This document shows, piece by piece, positions 1-11,560 of a stretch of DNA of 64,000 nucleotides. Below the pieces are notes generated by a model. That model had not been told where the DNA came from and ran no database searches. It saw only the letters and a list, made by a program, of their open reading frames with translations. Source of the DNA: Deinococcus aetherius (GTDB lineage Bacteria > Deinococcota > Deinococci > Deinococcales > Deinococcaceae); assembly GCF_025997855.1 (NCBI RefSeq), contig NZ_AP026560.1:2072001-2136000 (forward strand), read 5' to 3'. Position numbers and translations under genes: made by a program. The number at the start of each line of letters is the position of its first letter. Position 1 is the stretch's first letter.

Positions 1-153
1 TTCACCCTGCTGTGTCGCCCGCTCGTGCAGGGCTGGCCGTGGTGGGCCGCCATCCTGCCCTCGGCGCTGCTGGCGACCGTCTTTCTGAACTGGCCGGTGT
101 TGCCGTTGCTGTCGCGTCTGCTGCGCGGGTGGCTGTACCCCGACCAACGCTAG
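1..153 (+). CDS. C-terminal end of a membrane protein (5' partial)
   Basis: The frame is open from the first base to a TAG stop and encodes 50 residues. It contains one strongly hydrophobic segment (PWWAAILPSALLATVFLNW), then a Leu/Arg-rich amphipathic tail ending GWLYPDQR. The tail resembles, from memory, the end of membrane-anchored antibiotic-biosynthesis-monooxygenase-like proteins, but the catalytic part lies outside the window. The family is therefore a guess; only the membrane character and the stop are seen. It converges on the metallo-hydrolase gene, 4 nt away. Confidence 0.6.
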   Translation, partial: FTLLCRPLVQGWPWWAAILPSALLATVFLNWPVLPLLSRLLRGWLYPDQR

Positions 154-157
154 CCCC

Positions 158-844
158 TCACGCTCCCGCCCGGGCCAGGGCGCCCCGCATGGCGGAGAGG
201 GGATTTTCGACCACCCGCCCGTGACCGGGAGCGAGGCGCGTCGGAGTCAGGTCGGCGAGGCGGCGGGCGCTCGTGACGGCCGTCGGCGCGTGCCAGGTGG
301 CGAAGGCCGGGAAGGGGAAGAACCAGCGGCGCTCGCTGACGACCGTCACGCCCCCGACGGTGTGGTAGGAGTCCCCCGCGATCAGGGTGCCGTCGCGCGT
401 GTCGAGGAGGGCGATCTGGCCGGGGGTGTGGCCGGGCGCGGCGACCACCCGCAGGCTCCCGACCTCATCACCGTCCCGCAGCGGCTCCACCGGAACGGCG
501 CTGGGTTGGAGGCCGCCACGCAGGGGAACCTGAGGCTCCCCCGGGTCGAGCTGCCGTTCGCCCCGCAGCAGCCGGGCGTCCCGGGCAGAGAGGAGGACGG
601 GCACGTCAGGCAACGCCGCGTGCAGCGCGTCCAGGCTCCCGGTGTGGTCCACGTGGGCGTGCGTCAGGACGATGCGTCGGATGGGCTGTCCGAGGGTCTG
701 CGCGGCCTTCAGGAAAGCGGGCGCACTTCCGGCGACTCCCGTGTCCACCAGGGTCAGCCCGTCCGTCTCCTCTACCAGGTACGCGTTGACGAGGCCGAAG
801 CGGGTGAGCTGGTGCAGGTGCGAGCCTTGTCGGGTGTGTCGCAT
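158..844 (-). CDS. MBL-fold metallo-hydrolase
   Basis: A 228-residue metallo-beta-lactamase-fold hydrolase. The signature THAHVDH is at residues 61-67, a second metal-binding His lies in the segment AAPGHTPGQIALL, an Asp in IAGDSYH, and the last His in LAPGHGRVV. This is the full one-domain length for glyoxalase-II/SoxH-like members; the substrate cannot be told. No signal peptide is visible, so it is probably cytoplasmic. It is transcribed away from a TetR gene. The 92-bp gap holds a mirrored TTGACG-N17-TACGCT promoter for this gene and an inverted repeat, so regulation by that TetR protein is the simplest reading. Confidence 0.85.
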   Translation of the reverse strand: MRHTRQGSHLHQLTRFGLVNAYLVEETDGLTLVDTGVAGSAPAFLKAAQTLGQPIRRIVLTHAHVDHTGSLDALHAALPDVPVLLSARDARLLRGERQLDPGEPQVPLRGGLQPSAVPVEPLRDGDEVGSLRVVAAPGHTPGQIALLDTRDGTLIAGDSYHTVGGVTVVSERRWFFPFPAFATWHAPTAVTSARRLADLTPTRLAPGHGRVVENPLSAMRGALARAGA

Positions 845-877
845 GGGTGACTCCTCCTCAAAACGAAAGACGTTCGC

Positions 878-935
878 CTTGACGGTGAACAGCGTACGCT
901 TTCACGTCACTTCCGTCAAGACGTACACTGTTCGC
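878..935. promoter_or_regulatory. Divergent promoters with inverted-repeat operator
   Basis: The minus-strand promoter for the hydrolase reads TTGACG (914-919), 17-nt spacer, TACGCT (891-896). The plus-strand promoter for the TetR gene reads TTCACG (901-906), 17-nt spacer, TACACT (924-929), 7 nt before the ATG at 937. Two dyads cover both promoters: CTTGACGG (878-885) with CCGTCAAG (913-920), perfect, and GTGAACAGCGTACG (885-898) with CGTACACTGTTCGC (922-935), 12 of 14 positions symmetric. Binding by the adjacent TetR protein is inferred. Confidence 0.6.
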
Positions 936-936
936 T

Positions 937-1497
937 ATGGTCTACCCGGCGAAGCTCACCCCCGAGGCGATCTTTCAGGCGGCCCTCGACCTCCTTGAAG
1001 GCGGGGGGGACGGGGCACTGAACATGCGGGCGCTGGCCGAGCGGCTCAGCGTTCGCCCCAGCAGCCTCTACCGGCACTATCCCGACCGGGCGGCCCTGGT
1101 CGCGGCGCTGGAGGACCACGCGGCCCTCGCGCTGCACGGCGCGTTGAGGGAGGCCAGCCGAGACCTGCCCCCCGGGGAGGCCCTGGGCGCCGCCGCCCAC
1201 GCTTACCTTGACTACGCGCGGGCTCACCCGCACCTCTACGGGCTGATGCTCGCCCCGCGTGCCCCTGCACCCGCCGGACCCGGCCCGGGTAAGGACCTGT
1301 GGAACCACGTCCTGCACCTCGTCGGCGCGGTGACCGGCCAGCCGGACGACACGGGCGCCGCCGTCGCGTACTGGGCCTTTTTGCACGGCTACGTCCAGCT
1401 CGAACGCAGCGGGGGGTTCGGGTTGAGCGGCCCCCGGGGCGGCTTCGAGCGGGGGCTGGACGCCCTGATCCGGGGGCTTTCCCCTGTCCTCCCGTAA
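937..1497 (+). CDS. TetR/AcrR family transcriptional regulator
   Basis: A 186-residue TetR-type repressor. The N-terminal helix-turn-helix lies at about residues 10-55, with the characteristic recognition-helix run VRPSSLYRHYPDRAALVAAL; the C-terminal ligand/dimer domain follows. The ATG at 937 is 7 nt after a TACACT -10 box, so the mRNA is probably leaderless. It shares an inverted-repeat control region with the divergent metallo-hydrolase gene and probably represses both. The ligand is unknown. Confidence 0.85.
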   Translation: MVYPAKLTPEAIFQAALDLLEGGGDGALNMRALAERLSVRPSSLYRHYPDRAALVAALEDHAALALHGALREASRDLPPGEALGAAAHAYLDYARAHPHLYGLMLAPRAPAPAGPGPGKDLWNHVLHLVGAVTGQPDDTGAAVAYWAFLHGYVQLERSGGFGLSGPRGGFERGLDALIRGLSPVLP

Positions 1498-1545
1498 CGA
1501 AGGCGAGGGCTACCGCTCCCCCGCCCCCCGACCTGTTGCCCCGCC

Positions 1546-2654
<1,109 letters not shown>

Positions 2655-2658
<4 letters not shown>

Positions 2659-3965
2659 GCTCCCACCTTCTCGGCGGCGAGTTCCCGCGCCGCCCGCGCG
2701 AAGCTCTCCCCGCGCGCCTTGTAGTCGCGGAACAAGTCGAAGCTCGTGCCGACCGGCGCGAGGAGCACCGTGCCCCGCCCGCCCGGTCCCCCCAGCGCGG
2801 CGAGGCCCAGGGCGGCGGCCCGCCGCATCACCTCGTCGCCGTCCATTCCCGGCTCGAAGGGCAGGAGGTCGAAGGGGAGACTGAGAGATTGGGCGAGCCC
2901 TTCCCCGTCCTCCCCGAAGGCGACCACCCGCGTCACACGTCCCCGCGCCGCCGCCCGAAGGGGAGCGAGGTCGGCCCCCTTGTCGCGCCCCCCGACGAGC
3001 CAGGCAATTGGGGGAGTGGCCCGCGTGAGGGCGGCCTCCACCGCGAGCGTCCGGGTGGCGATGGAGTCCTCGACGAAGCGCACGTCCCCGAGCCGCGCGA
3101 CCGTCTCGAAACGGCCCGCGACCGGGCGGGCGGTGCGCAGGGCCCCGGCGAGCGTCCCCACGTCGGGCGCGCGGCCCAGCCGCTCCAGCAGAGCCTCGGC
3201 GGCGAGGACGGCGGCGGCGGCGTTGGCGGGGTGAATCCCCTCGGGGAGGTCGGGGGTGGGCAGCACTTCGCGGCCATCCGCCAGGGCGATCCGGTCGGGG
3301 GTGAAGGTCCGCACGGCGGCGTGGGTGGGCACGTTCAGCCCCTCCGGGAGCACGAGCACGTCCTCCTCCTGCTGCCCCGCCGTGATGTTGAGTTTGGCCG
3401 CGTGGTACGCCTCCACCGTGCGGTGGCGGTCGAGGTGGTCCACCCCCAGGTTGGTGATCACCGCGACGGGCAGGCGCAGGCCGGGCACCCGCTCCAGTTG
3501 GAAGCTCGACAGCTCGACGACGGCCACCTCCGCCCCGTCCACCACGTCGAGGAGGGGAGGGTCGATGTTGCCGCCCTCGCGCGCGTTCAGCCCGCACGCC
3601 CTGAGCAGGTGGGCGATCAGGACGGTCGTGCCCCCCTTGCCCGCCGTGCCTGTGACGCCGACGAGGGGCAGGTGCGGGCGACGGCGGGCGGCGAGAACCA
3701 CCTCCCCGATGATCTCCGCACCGCGACCCGCCAGCGCGAGCAGGTCGGGGTGGTCGATGGGCACACCGGGGGCGGCCACCACCGTCCCGTAGGTGCCCGC
3801 CACGTCCCCCCGCCCGAAGCCCAGCTCACGCATCAGCGCCTCGTCCTCGGCAGGCGGGCGCGCGTCATGCCACTCGGCCGTCAGTCCCTCCCGCGCCAGA
3901 AAGCGCGCCACCCCCCGCCCGCTTCGCCCCAAGCCGTACAGCAACACCTTTCGCCCCCCGTTCAC
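2655..3965 (-). CDS. murD: UDP-N-acetylmuramoylalanine--D-glutamate ligase
   Basis: A Mur ligase that adds D-Glu to UDP-MurNAc-L-Ala in the cytoplasm, about 436 residues. Seen: N-terminal Rossmann-like VLLYGLGRSGRGVARFL, the P-loop GVTGTAGKGGTT (usually GTNGKST, so two positions differ), the central ELSSFQLE and NLGVDHLDRH motifs and the C-terminal LVGGRDKGADL. A GTG at 3965 lies 6 nt after TATGTT (3972-3977), giving a leaderless start. An ATG at 4052 would run into the divergent gene and is rejected. It overlaps ftsW by 4 nt, forming an operon for wall precursor synthesis and polymerisation. Confidence 0.9.
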
Positions 3966-4042
3966 GCCCACAACATAAGGGAAAGACCAAGGGGCGGGGT
4001 CGGAAGGGTGAGCGCCGCGCCCTTTTCCGTTACCCTCTCGCC

Positions 4043-4813
4043 ATGCTGCCACTGCCGAACGCCGGGGTCGGTGCGCTGCTGAGCCGCCTGGGTGAGGACA
4101 TCCGGCACGCTCTGGGCGACCGACTCGTCGGCCTGTCCCTCTACGGCTCGCTGGTAATGGGCGACTTCGACCCCGCGCGCAGCGACGTGGACCTGCTCGC
4201 GGTCCTCTCGTCTGAAGTCGGCGAGGGGGATGTGGAAAGGCTGGGCCGGATGCACGCCCGTCTCGCCTCGGACTTCCCGGCGTGGAACGACCGCGTCGAG
4301 GTCGATTACGTGCCGCTGGCCTCCTTGCGGACCTTCCGAACCGAGCCCGGAACGATGCTGCGAATCAGCCCGGGGGAGCCGCTGCATTTGCTGGAAGCCG
4401 GGCCGCACTACCTCGTGAACTGGTACATGGCGCGGCATGGAGTGACGCTCATCGGTCCGTCGCCGCGCGAGGTGCTGCCCGAGATCACGCGGGCGGAGTT
4501 CGTGGCGGGCATCCGGGGACACGCGGGCGCCTGGCCGGAGTGGGTGACCGAGATGCACCACACCGGCGGGCAGGCCTACGCGGTGATGACGCTGTGCCGG
4601 GCGCTCTACACGACGGTCCAGGGGGAGCAACTCTCCAAGCGGCAGGCGGGACTGTGGGCCCGGGAACGGCTGCCGGAGTGGGCTCCACTTATCGACTGGG
4701 CGCTCGGCTGGTGGTACGGGGGCGGGACACAGACACCCGATCAGGACCACTTCGGGGAGACGGTGCGTTTCGTGCGTGAGGTGGCCGCGCGCATCGCCGC
4801 CGACTCGACCTGA
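4043..4813 (+). CDS. Aminoglycoside adenylyltransferase-like nucleotidyltransferase
   Basis: A 256-residue protein. An N-terminal nucleotidyltransferase core carries GSLVMGDFDPARSDVDLL (residues about 36-53), the G-S-x(n)-D-x-D signature of polymerase-beta-like transferases. A helical C-terminal region of the DUF4111 type follows, as in AadA streptomycin/spectinomycin adenylyltransferases. Both metal-binding Asp residues are present, so activity is plausible, but the natural substrate is unknown. TACCCT at 4031-4036 is 6 nt before the ATG, giving a leaderless start. The gene is divergent from murD. Confidence 0.75.
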   Translation: MLPLPNAGVGALLSRLGEDIRHALGDRLVGLSLYGSLVMGDFDPARSDVDLLAVLSSEVGEGDVERLGRMHARLASDFPAWNDRVEVDYVPLASLRTFRTEPGTMLRISPGEPLHLLEAGPHYLVNWYMARHGVTLIGPSPREVLPEITRAEFVAGIRGHAGAWPEWVTEMHHTGGQAYAVMTLCRALYTTVQGEQLSKRQAGLWARERLPEWAPLIDWALGWWYGGGTQTPDQDHFGETVRFVREVAARIAADST

Positions 4814-4829
4814 CGCGACTCTCCCAACC

Positions 4830-5156
4830 CTACCGCACCCGCACGCCCTTCGTGGCGGGCTGCCTGCGAACCCACGCCACGAAGCGCCGCACGTCCTCGT
4901 GGGCGAGCAGGGCGTCCACACTGTTGTACTCCCCGGCCAGTTCCGCGTTCGAGAAGGTGCGGTGCAGGAACTTGTGGCAGGCGGGGCACAGCGGCACGGT
5001 GGGCAGCTCGTGAATCTTGACCCCCTGCCGTCGCCCCTGCGACTTCGGGACGAGGTGATGTGCCGTCAGCACGGGAGTCTCGCGCCCGCACAGCCCGCAG
5101 CGCTCCGGCTCGGCGGGGGGCGGGGGCCAGTTGGTCTCGGGACGGCGGCGGGACAT
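4830..5156 (-). CDS. HNH endonuclease-like protein
   Basis: A small protein of about 108 residues with a Cys-pair treble-clef HNH fold: [20 protein letters not shown] at residues 20-39, then [14 protein letters not shown] near residue 60. The HH pair and the second Cys pair fit a zinc-supported nuclease related to McrA/HNH families. The start at 5156 follows the domain boundary; upstream residues in this frame are low-complexity and overlap another gene. It stands alone, facing the nucleotidyltransferase gene. The DNA target and biological role are unknown. Confidence 0.75.
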   Translation of the reverse strand: MSRRRPETNWPPPPAEPERCGLCGRETPVLTAHHLVPKSQGRRQGVKIHELPTVPLCPACHKFLHRTFSNAELAGEYNSVDALLAHEDVRRFVAWVRRQPATKGVRVR

Positions 5157-5202
5157 CGGGGGGCATGATCGCGTGTGGGGGCGCAAGGAACCGGGTGGGG
5201 AG

Positions 5203-5307
5203 TTACGGGGGCGGTGCGTGGTTCGTGGGACGTGGCTGGTGGAAAAAGAGGAGCGAAAGCCCTCGCTCTCGCCCCCACTCACCACTGCCCACTTCCCACT
5301 CACAGCT
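5203..5307. repeat. Intergenic GTGGGAAGTGG-type hairpin repeat, copy 1
   Basis: Read on the minus strand, the element begins at the stop codon of the DUF1517 gene with TGAGTGGGAAGTGG and ends in CCACGAACCACGCACC. Its arms are imperfectly complementary around a short variable centre. The 15-mer CCCCCACTCACCACT at 5272-5286 is identical to 24957-24971 in copy 2, which lies in the opposite orientation. No coding capacity is evident. It resembles the small non-coding repeats known from Deinococcus genomes, but the subfamily was not checked. Confidence 0.7.
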
Positions 5308-6310
5308 TCGTGAGCTTCGGGTACTTCTGGATCGCCTCGTCCTCGCTCAGGAACTCGCCGGGCGCGTCGGGGCTCCACACGACCTCGGCGCGGATCAGGT
5401 CGCCGGGGCTCACGGCGCTGATGGCACTCAGGGCGGCGCGGGCCTCCCCGGCGGTCGTCACGCCTGCGGGCGGGAGCGAGGCGAGGGCGTGGGCGGCGAC
5501 GGCGATGGTGACGGCGAGGTAGAGGTCGCCCGTGTCCCCCTTGAAGGCGTAATCGCTGCGGTGCTCGAAGCCGGTGTTCACGTCCCGGTTCTGGTAGTTG
5601 CTCGTGGTCTGCTCGGTGAAGGCGGCGCGGGCCTCCGTCGCCCAGGCGCCCACCTGACTGTCGGCGGCGCTCGCGGAGCCCTGGGCACGCTCGACGTTGC
5701 CGTACACCCAGCGTTCGGGGTGGCGCAGGGCGACGAGGGCGGCCTCCTGAAGCATCCGCGCGAGGCCCTCGTTCGTGTCGGGGTCGCCGCTCTGGGCCAC
5801 CCGTTGCAGGGCGCGCTTGACCTCGTCCCCTTCGGCCATCAGGATCTGCACGCTCACGGCCTGCGCGGTGCCGCTGAGGCTGCCCAGGCCCCCGCCGCCG
5901 AGGGTCTGCGCCCCGCCTCCCCCGCCCAGGCTGCGTCGCATGAAGCCGACGACGGTGAAGATCACCAGCCCGAAGACGATCAACCCCACCAGCCCGAAAC
6001 CTCCCCCGCCCCCGTAGCCGTACCCGCCGCCCCCGCCGACGATGACCGGGCCCCCTCCCCCGATGATGACGGGGCCGCTGCTGTACCCGCCCCCCGGAAA
6101 GCCGCCGGAGTAGCCTCCCCCGGAATACCCACCCCCGCCGCTGTACCCGCCGCCCCCCACCGAGCCGCCCCCGCCCCCCGCGCTTCCCCCGAAACCGCCC
6201 CCCGACTGCGCCCCGGCATGACTCAGGAACGCCAGCGCGGCGAGGCACAGGGCGAGGGTGGCGAGGAGGATCAGGGCGCCCCGCAGGGTCTTGGGGGAAA
6301 GGCTCGGCAT
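5300..6310 (-). CDS. DUF1517 family membrane protein with Gly-rich segment
   Basis: About 336 residues. A signal or membrane segment ([17 protein letters not shown]) is followed by roughly 70 residues of Gly/Ser/Tyr repeats (units like GGGYSGG). A second membrane helix ([16 protein letters not shown]) comes next, then a conserved cytosolic-type DUF1517 domain starting [17 protein letters not shown]. The family is found in cyanobacteria, plants and Deinococcus and has no firmly known biochemistry. The ATG at 6310 is 9 nt after TACACT; an upstream start at 6415 would cross the divergent gene's promoter. The Gly-rich stretch is flexible or low-complexity. Confidence 0.75.
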   Translation of the reverse strand: MPSLSPKTLRGALILLATLALCLAALAFLSHAGAQSGGGFGGSAGGGGGSVGGGGYSGGGGYSGGGYSGGFPGGGYSSGPVIIGGGGPVIVGGGGGYGYGGGGGFGLVGLIVFGLVIFTVVGFMRRSLGGGGGAQTLGGGGLGSLSGTAQAVSVQILMAEGDEVKRALQRVAQSGDPDTNEGLARMLQEAALVALRHPERWVYGNVERAQGSASAADSQVGAWATEARAAFTEQTTSNYQNRDVNTGFEHRSDYAFKGDTGDLYLAVTIAVAAHALASLPPAGVTTAGEARAALSAISAVSPGDLIRAEVVWSPDAPGEFLSEDEAIQKYPKLTKL

Positions 6311-6413
6311 ACTGGCCCCAGTGTAGGGGCTGGGCCTCACGGGTGCGTTCCAGCGCGTGAAGTTTTGGCAAAGGCCCGCTCCCACCTCGGGCGCGAGCCT
6401 TACACTGCCGGGC

Positions 6414-6806
6414 ATGAGCGGCGAGACGGGCGGGGGGACGATAGAGCTGACCCAGGCGCAGTGGGAGGCGTTTCTGGCGGGCCTGTACGAGCGGGACGAC
6501 CAGCTTCATCGGCGGGTGCCGGGAGCCGAGTACCCCCCCGAGGAGGAGGTGGACGCCTACGTGCTCAGCGGCCACGCGGAGGCCCTGCGCAGCGCGGAGG
6601 TGGACGGCGATGTGTGGGGCACCCTCGCCGACATCGAGGAGGAGGCCGGAAACGAGGAGGAGGCGTGGGCGAGGATCGTCGCCTTCTACCTCGACCGGGG
6701 CTGCGTCCTCGTGCGCGTGCAGGGCACCGAGGAGCCCGAGGAATGGCTGCTCGCCGACGGGCTGGCGGGTCGGCTAGGGCTCCTTGAGGCGGCGAAAGGG
6801 CCGTGA
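6414..6806 (+). CDS. Hypothetical acidic protein
   Basis: 130 residues, markedly acidic (runs such as PPEEEVDAY and [13 protein letters not shown]), without signal peptide or membrane segment. I do not recognise a family. The ATG at 6414 lies 7 nt after TACACT (6401-6406), giving a leaderless start; an upstream GTG at 6357 overlaps the divergent DUF1517 promoter and is rejected. It precedes the LEA-like gene, which has its own promoter. Confidence 0.65.
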   Translation: MSGETGGGTIELTQAQWEAFLAGLYERDDQLHRRVPGAEYPPEEEVDAYVLSGHAEALRSAEVDGDVWGTLADIEEEAGNEEEAWARIVAFYLDRGCVLVRVQGTEEPEEWLLADGLAGRLGLLEAAKGP

Positions 6807-6863
6807 ATCCGGCCTGAACGGCACCTCATCCGCCCCCACATGGGCCCGACTAGGCTGACTTCT

Positions 6864-7865
6864 ATGTCCGAAATCAACGAACGCCACTTCCCCCTGAAAC
6901 GCCTGCTGCTGCTGGGGGCACTCATCGGCGCGGGCGCGTACTACCTCAGCCGCGAGCAAAGCCGCCGGGCCCTCGACCAGAAGCTCGGCGAGCTGGGCCT
7001 CAAGGACGCCGCCGAGAATGTGGGCGAGAGCGTCGCCCAGGGTTGGGAGAAGACCAAGGACGCCGCTGTCAGCGCGGGTCAGGTCATCGCCGAGAAGGCG
7101 GGCGAGGTCGGGCAGGCCGCCTCCACCGGGGGCACCCAGGCCGGGGTGGACCGGGCCAAGCAGGTCGCCGAGGACGTGAAGGCCGCCGTGGCGGAGGTCG
7201 CCGGGCAGGCAGGGGACGCGGCGGGGGACGTGGCCGCCACCGCCGGGCGCGAGGCGCAGGACGTGAAGGGCGAGGTGAGCAACGCCGCCGGGGACGCCCG
7301 CGACGCTGCCCGCCAGGCCGCCGAGCAGGCCCAGAGCAAGGCGCAGGACGTGGTGGCAGGCGCGAAGGACGCCGCCCAAAATGTCAAGTCCGACGTGCGG
7401 CAGGCGGCGGGCCAGGCCCAGGACAAGGCTCAGGATCTCGCCCAGGGCGCCAAGGCGACCGCGCAGAACGTGAAGTCCGACGTGCAGCAGGGGGCCCAGC
7501 AGGTGGGGGCGGACGCTCAGCAGGCGGCGGGCGGGAACCAGGGCAACGCGGGCCACCTTCAGCAGGTCACCCAGGACCTGAGGATGGGCGAGCAGAGCGC
7601 CGCCACCGTTCCCACCTCCGCCCAGCAGGCCAAGGTCGACGCCCAGGCGGCCGTGAGCGGCGCGACGGTCGAGGTCAAGGACGCGGCGCAGGACGCCAAG
7701 GCGGGCGCTCAGAGCGCGGCGAACAAGGTTCAGGGCGCGGCCCAGGACCTCAAGAAAGACGCCGGGCGCACCGCGAACGACGTGAAGGCGGACGTCAAGG
7801 GCACGGCGCAGGACGCCAAGGCCGACACGAAGAACACCGTGCAGGACGCCAAGCGCAACCTCTGA
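6864..7865 (+). CDS. LEA-like (DR1172-type) desiccation-associated protein
   Basis: 333 residues. A short N-terminal hydrophobic helix (residues 11-28, LLLLGALIGAGAYYL) is followed by about 300 residues of Ala/Lys/Asp/Gln-rich amphipathic repeats. One unit, roughly KAQDxxxGAKxxAQNVKSDV, occurs twice almost identically near residues 158-210. This is the pattern of group-3 late-embryogenesis-abundant proteins, disordered in water and helical when dried; D. radiodurans has a similar protein, DR1172. The hydrophobic N-terminus suggests membrane anchoring. TAGGCT at 6851-6856 is 7 nt before the ATG. A hairpin terminator follows. Confidence 0.8.
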   Translation: MSEINERHFPLKRLLLLGALIGAGAYYLSREQSRRALDQKLGELGLKDAAENVGESVAQGWEKTKDAAVSAGQVIAEKAGEVGQAASTGGTQAGVDRAKQVAEDVKAAVAEVAGQAGDAAGDVAATAGREAQDVKGEVSNAAGDARDAARQAAEQAQSKAQDVVAGAKDAAQNVKSDVRQAAGQAQDKAQDLAQGAKATAQNVKSDVQQGAQQVGADAQQAAGGNQGNAGHLQQVTQDLRMGEQSAATVPTSAQQAKVDAQAAVSGATVEVKDAAQDAKAGAQSAANKVQGAAQDLKKDAGRTANDVKADVKGTAQDAKADTKNTVQDAKRNL

Positions 7866-7873
7866 GGCGGGCT

Positions 7874-7911
7874 GACCCCGGTGAGGGCCTCCCTTCCGGG
7901 GGGTCCTTTTT
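7874..7911 (+). terminator. Intrinsic terminator after LEA-like gene
   Basis: GACCCC (7874-7879) pairs with GGGGTC at about 7900-7905 and is followed by a run of T, 8 nt after the LEA-like stop codon. Confidence 0.65.
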
Positions 7912-7999
7912 ATGCTCCCGTGGGCTTGGACGAGGTGATTTTCCGCCGACCGTGACGTTCACCGCGCCCCTTTCCCCTGCACGCGGGTAGACTCCCCCC

Positions 8000-8335
8000 A
8001 TGACGCGCCGGGACAACGAGACGGATGGGCGCACGGGGACGCTGGAACGCACGGAGACGGGGCAGCAGACCGGGCGGCCCCGGCTCTACCGCGTGCTGCT
8101 GCTCAACGACGACTACACGCCGATGGATTTCGTGGTGCGGGTGCTGACGCGCTACTTTCGCAAGTCGGGGGCGGAGGCCGAACTCATCATGCTCGCCGTC
8201 CACCACAAGGGGCAGGGGGTGGCGGGCGTCTACACCCGCGACGTGGCCGAGACGAAGGTCGCCCAGGTGACCGCCCACGCGCGGCGCGAGGGCCACCCCC
8301 TGATGGCCGTCGCCGAGCCGGAGCCGGGCGAGTGA
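8000..8335 (+). CDS. clpS: ATP-dependent Clp protease adaptor ClpS
   Basis: 111 residues. Binds N-degron substrates and delivers them to the ClpA unfoldase. The conserved core is [20 protein letters not shown], then [21 protein letters not shown], which contains the N-end-rule pocket Asp residues and the ClpA-contacting His-Lys region. The roughly 25-residue N-terminal tail is polar, as usual. TAGACT at 7988-7993 lies 6 nt before the ATG. It is 10 nt upstream of clpA, in the same transcription unit. Confidence 0.95.
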   Translation: MTRRDNETDGRTGTLERTETGQQTGRPRLYRVLLLNDDYTPMDFVVRVLTRYFRKSGAEAELIMLAVHHKGQGVAGVYTRDVAETKVAQVTAHARREGHPLMAVAEPEPGE

Positions 8336-8345
8336 GGGAACGGAA

Positions 8346-10571
<2,226 letters not shown>

Positions 10572-10624
10572 GACTTCCTCTTCAACCTGGGAAGACTGCC
10601 CGCTCGCTTCTTGGATGGGAGCCC

Positions 10625-10668
10625 TTGCAGAATCATAGCTAACTGGTTATAAATAACCTATGAGCTAT
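10625..10668 (+). promoter_or_regulatory. ArsR promoter with 34-bp operator dyad
   Basis: TTGCAG (10625-10630), 17-nt spacer, TATAAA (10648-10653), then 6 nt to the ATG at 10660. The inner arms GGTTAT (10645-10650) and ATAACC (10653-10658) and the outer arms ATAGCT (10635-10640) and AGCTAT (10663-10668) share one centre, so the dyad covers the -10 box and runs past the start codon. Autorepression by the encoded ArsR protein is inferred. Confidence 0.75.
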
Positions 10669-11001
10669 CAATCGAATCTGCCCAACGCGCCGAACGAGGT
10701 GTTTCGCAGCCTGGCTGACCCGACGAGACGGGGCATCTTCGAGCACCTCGTCCGCGACGGCGAGCAGAATGTTCGGGCCCTGACCGAGCGCGCGGGCATC
10801 TCCCAGGCGGCGGTGTCCAAGCACCTCAGCGTGCTCAAGCAGGCGGGGCTGGTCCGGGACCGCCCCGAGGGCCGGACGGTGCACTACACGGCGGAGGTTC
10901 AGGGGCTGGCGCCCCTCGTCGATTGGATCGGCCTGTACGGCGCGTTCTGGCGCGACCGCTTCGACCGGCTGGAAGGGGTGCTGGACAGGATGGAACCGTG
11001 A
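10660..11001 (+). CDS. ArsR-family winged-helix regulator
   Basis: 113 residues with the ArsR winged helix: FRSLADPTRRGIFEHLV, the recognition segment AGISQAAVSKHLSVLKQAGL, and the wing DRPEGRTVHYT. No metal-binding CxC motif is present, matching the non-metal subclass that is often paired with SRPBCC (AHSA1) genes. The leaderless start is very clear, and the stop overlaps the next start (GTGA). It probably represses its own operon through the dyad over its promoter. Confidence 0.9.
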   Translation: MSYQSNLPNAPNEVFRSLADPTRRGIFEHLVRDGEQNVRALTERAGISQAAVSKHLSVLKQAGLVRDRPEGRTVHYTAEVQGLAPLVDWIGLYGAFWRDRFDRLEGVLDRMEP

Positions 11002-11450
11002 CGGCACCCGTGGCGGGCGCCCGCTCCATCGTGGTCGAGCGTTACCTGGACCACCCGCCCGAGAAGGTCTGGCGGGCTCTGACGGACGAACGGCTGCTCG
11101 GGCAGTGGCTGATGCCCGGAGACTTCCGGCCAGTGGTGGGCCACCGCTTCACCCTGCGCGCCGACCCTGTTCCCCACTGGAACGGCGTGACCGAGGGCGA
11201 AGTGCTGGTCGTGGAGCCGTGTCGGCGCCTCGTCTACCGTTGGAACACCTCTGGCGCGGCGGCGGACGGCCTGAGAACCGTCGTCACGTGGACGCTCACG
11301 CCCACCCCCGGGGGAGTCCTGCTCAGGATGGAGCAGTCGGGCTTCCGACCCCAGGACCAGCCCAACTTTCACGGCGCCACGCGGGCCTGGCAGCGGTTCA
11401 CGGGCAACCTCGAACGCCTTCTTACCGTGCCGGGTGGCGGGGCCGGGTAA
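10998..11450 (+). CDS. SRPBCC/AHSA1-domain protein
   Basis: About 150 residues with the START/Bet v1-like fold: VVERYLDHPPEKVWRALTDE at the start, W-rich central strands and a C-terminal helix ending TGNLERLL. Proteins of this class bind small hydrophobic ligands, and the ArsR-SRPBCC pair is widespread. The GTG at 10998 overlaps the ArsR stop, so translation is coupled. The ligand is unknown; a ligand-sensing partner of the ArsR protein is a reasonable inference. Confidence 0.85.
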   Translation: MTAPVAGARSIVVERYLDHPPEKVWRALTDERLLGQWLMPGDFRPVVGHRFTLRADPVPHWNGVTEGEVLVVEPCRRLVYRWNTSGAAADGLRTVVTWTLTPTPGGVLLRMEQSGFRPQDQPNFHGATRAWQRFTGNLERLLTVPGGGAG

Positions 11451-11560
11451 CGCCGCCCCCCCCGGCGATCTCAGGAACCGCCTCCACCACTTCAACGGGT
11501 TCCGGGCTACCGCCCCGAGCCACGGTCAACGCCGTCCCCTTCCCGACCCAGGAGGTCACC

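Noticed and set aside
3960..4000. Radiation/desiccation response motif upstream of murD
   Set aside because: A TTATGT half-site occurs (minus strand, about 3973-3978), but the matching ACATAA half is absent at the required distance.
6840..6863. Upstream ATG for the LEA-like gene at 6840
   Set aside because: It lies upstream of the -10 box TAGGCT that places transcription start at the ATG at 6864.
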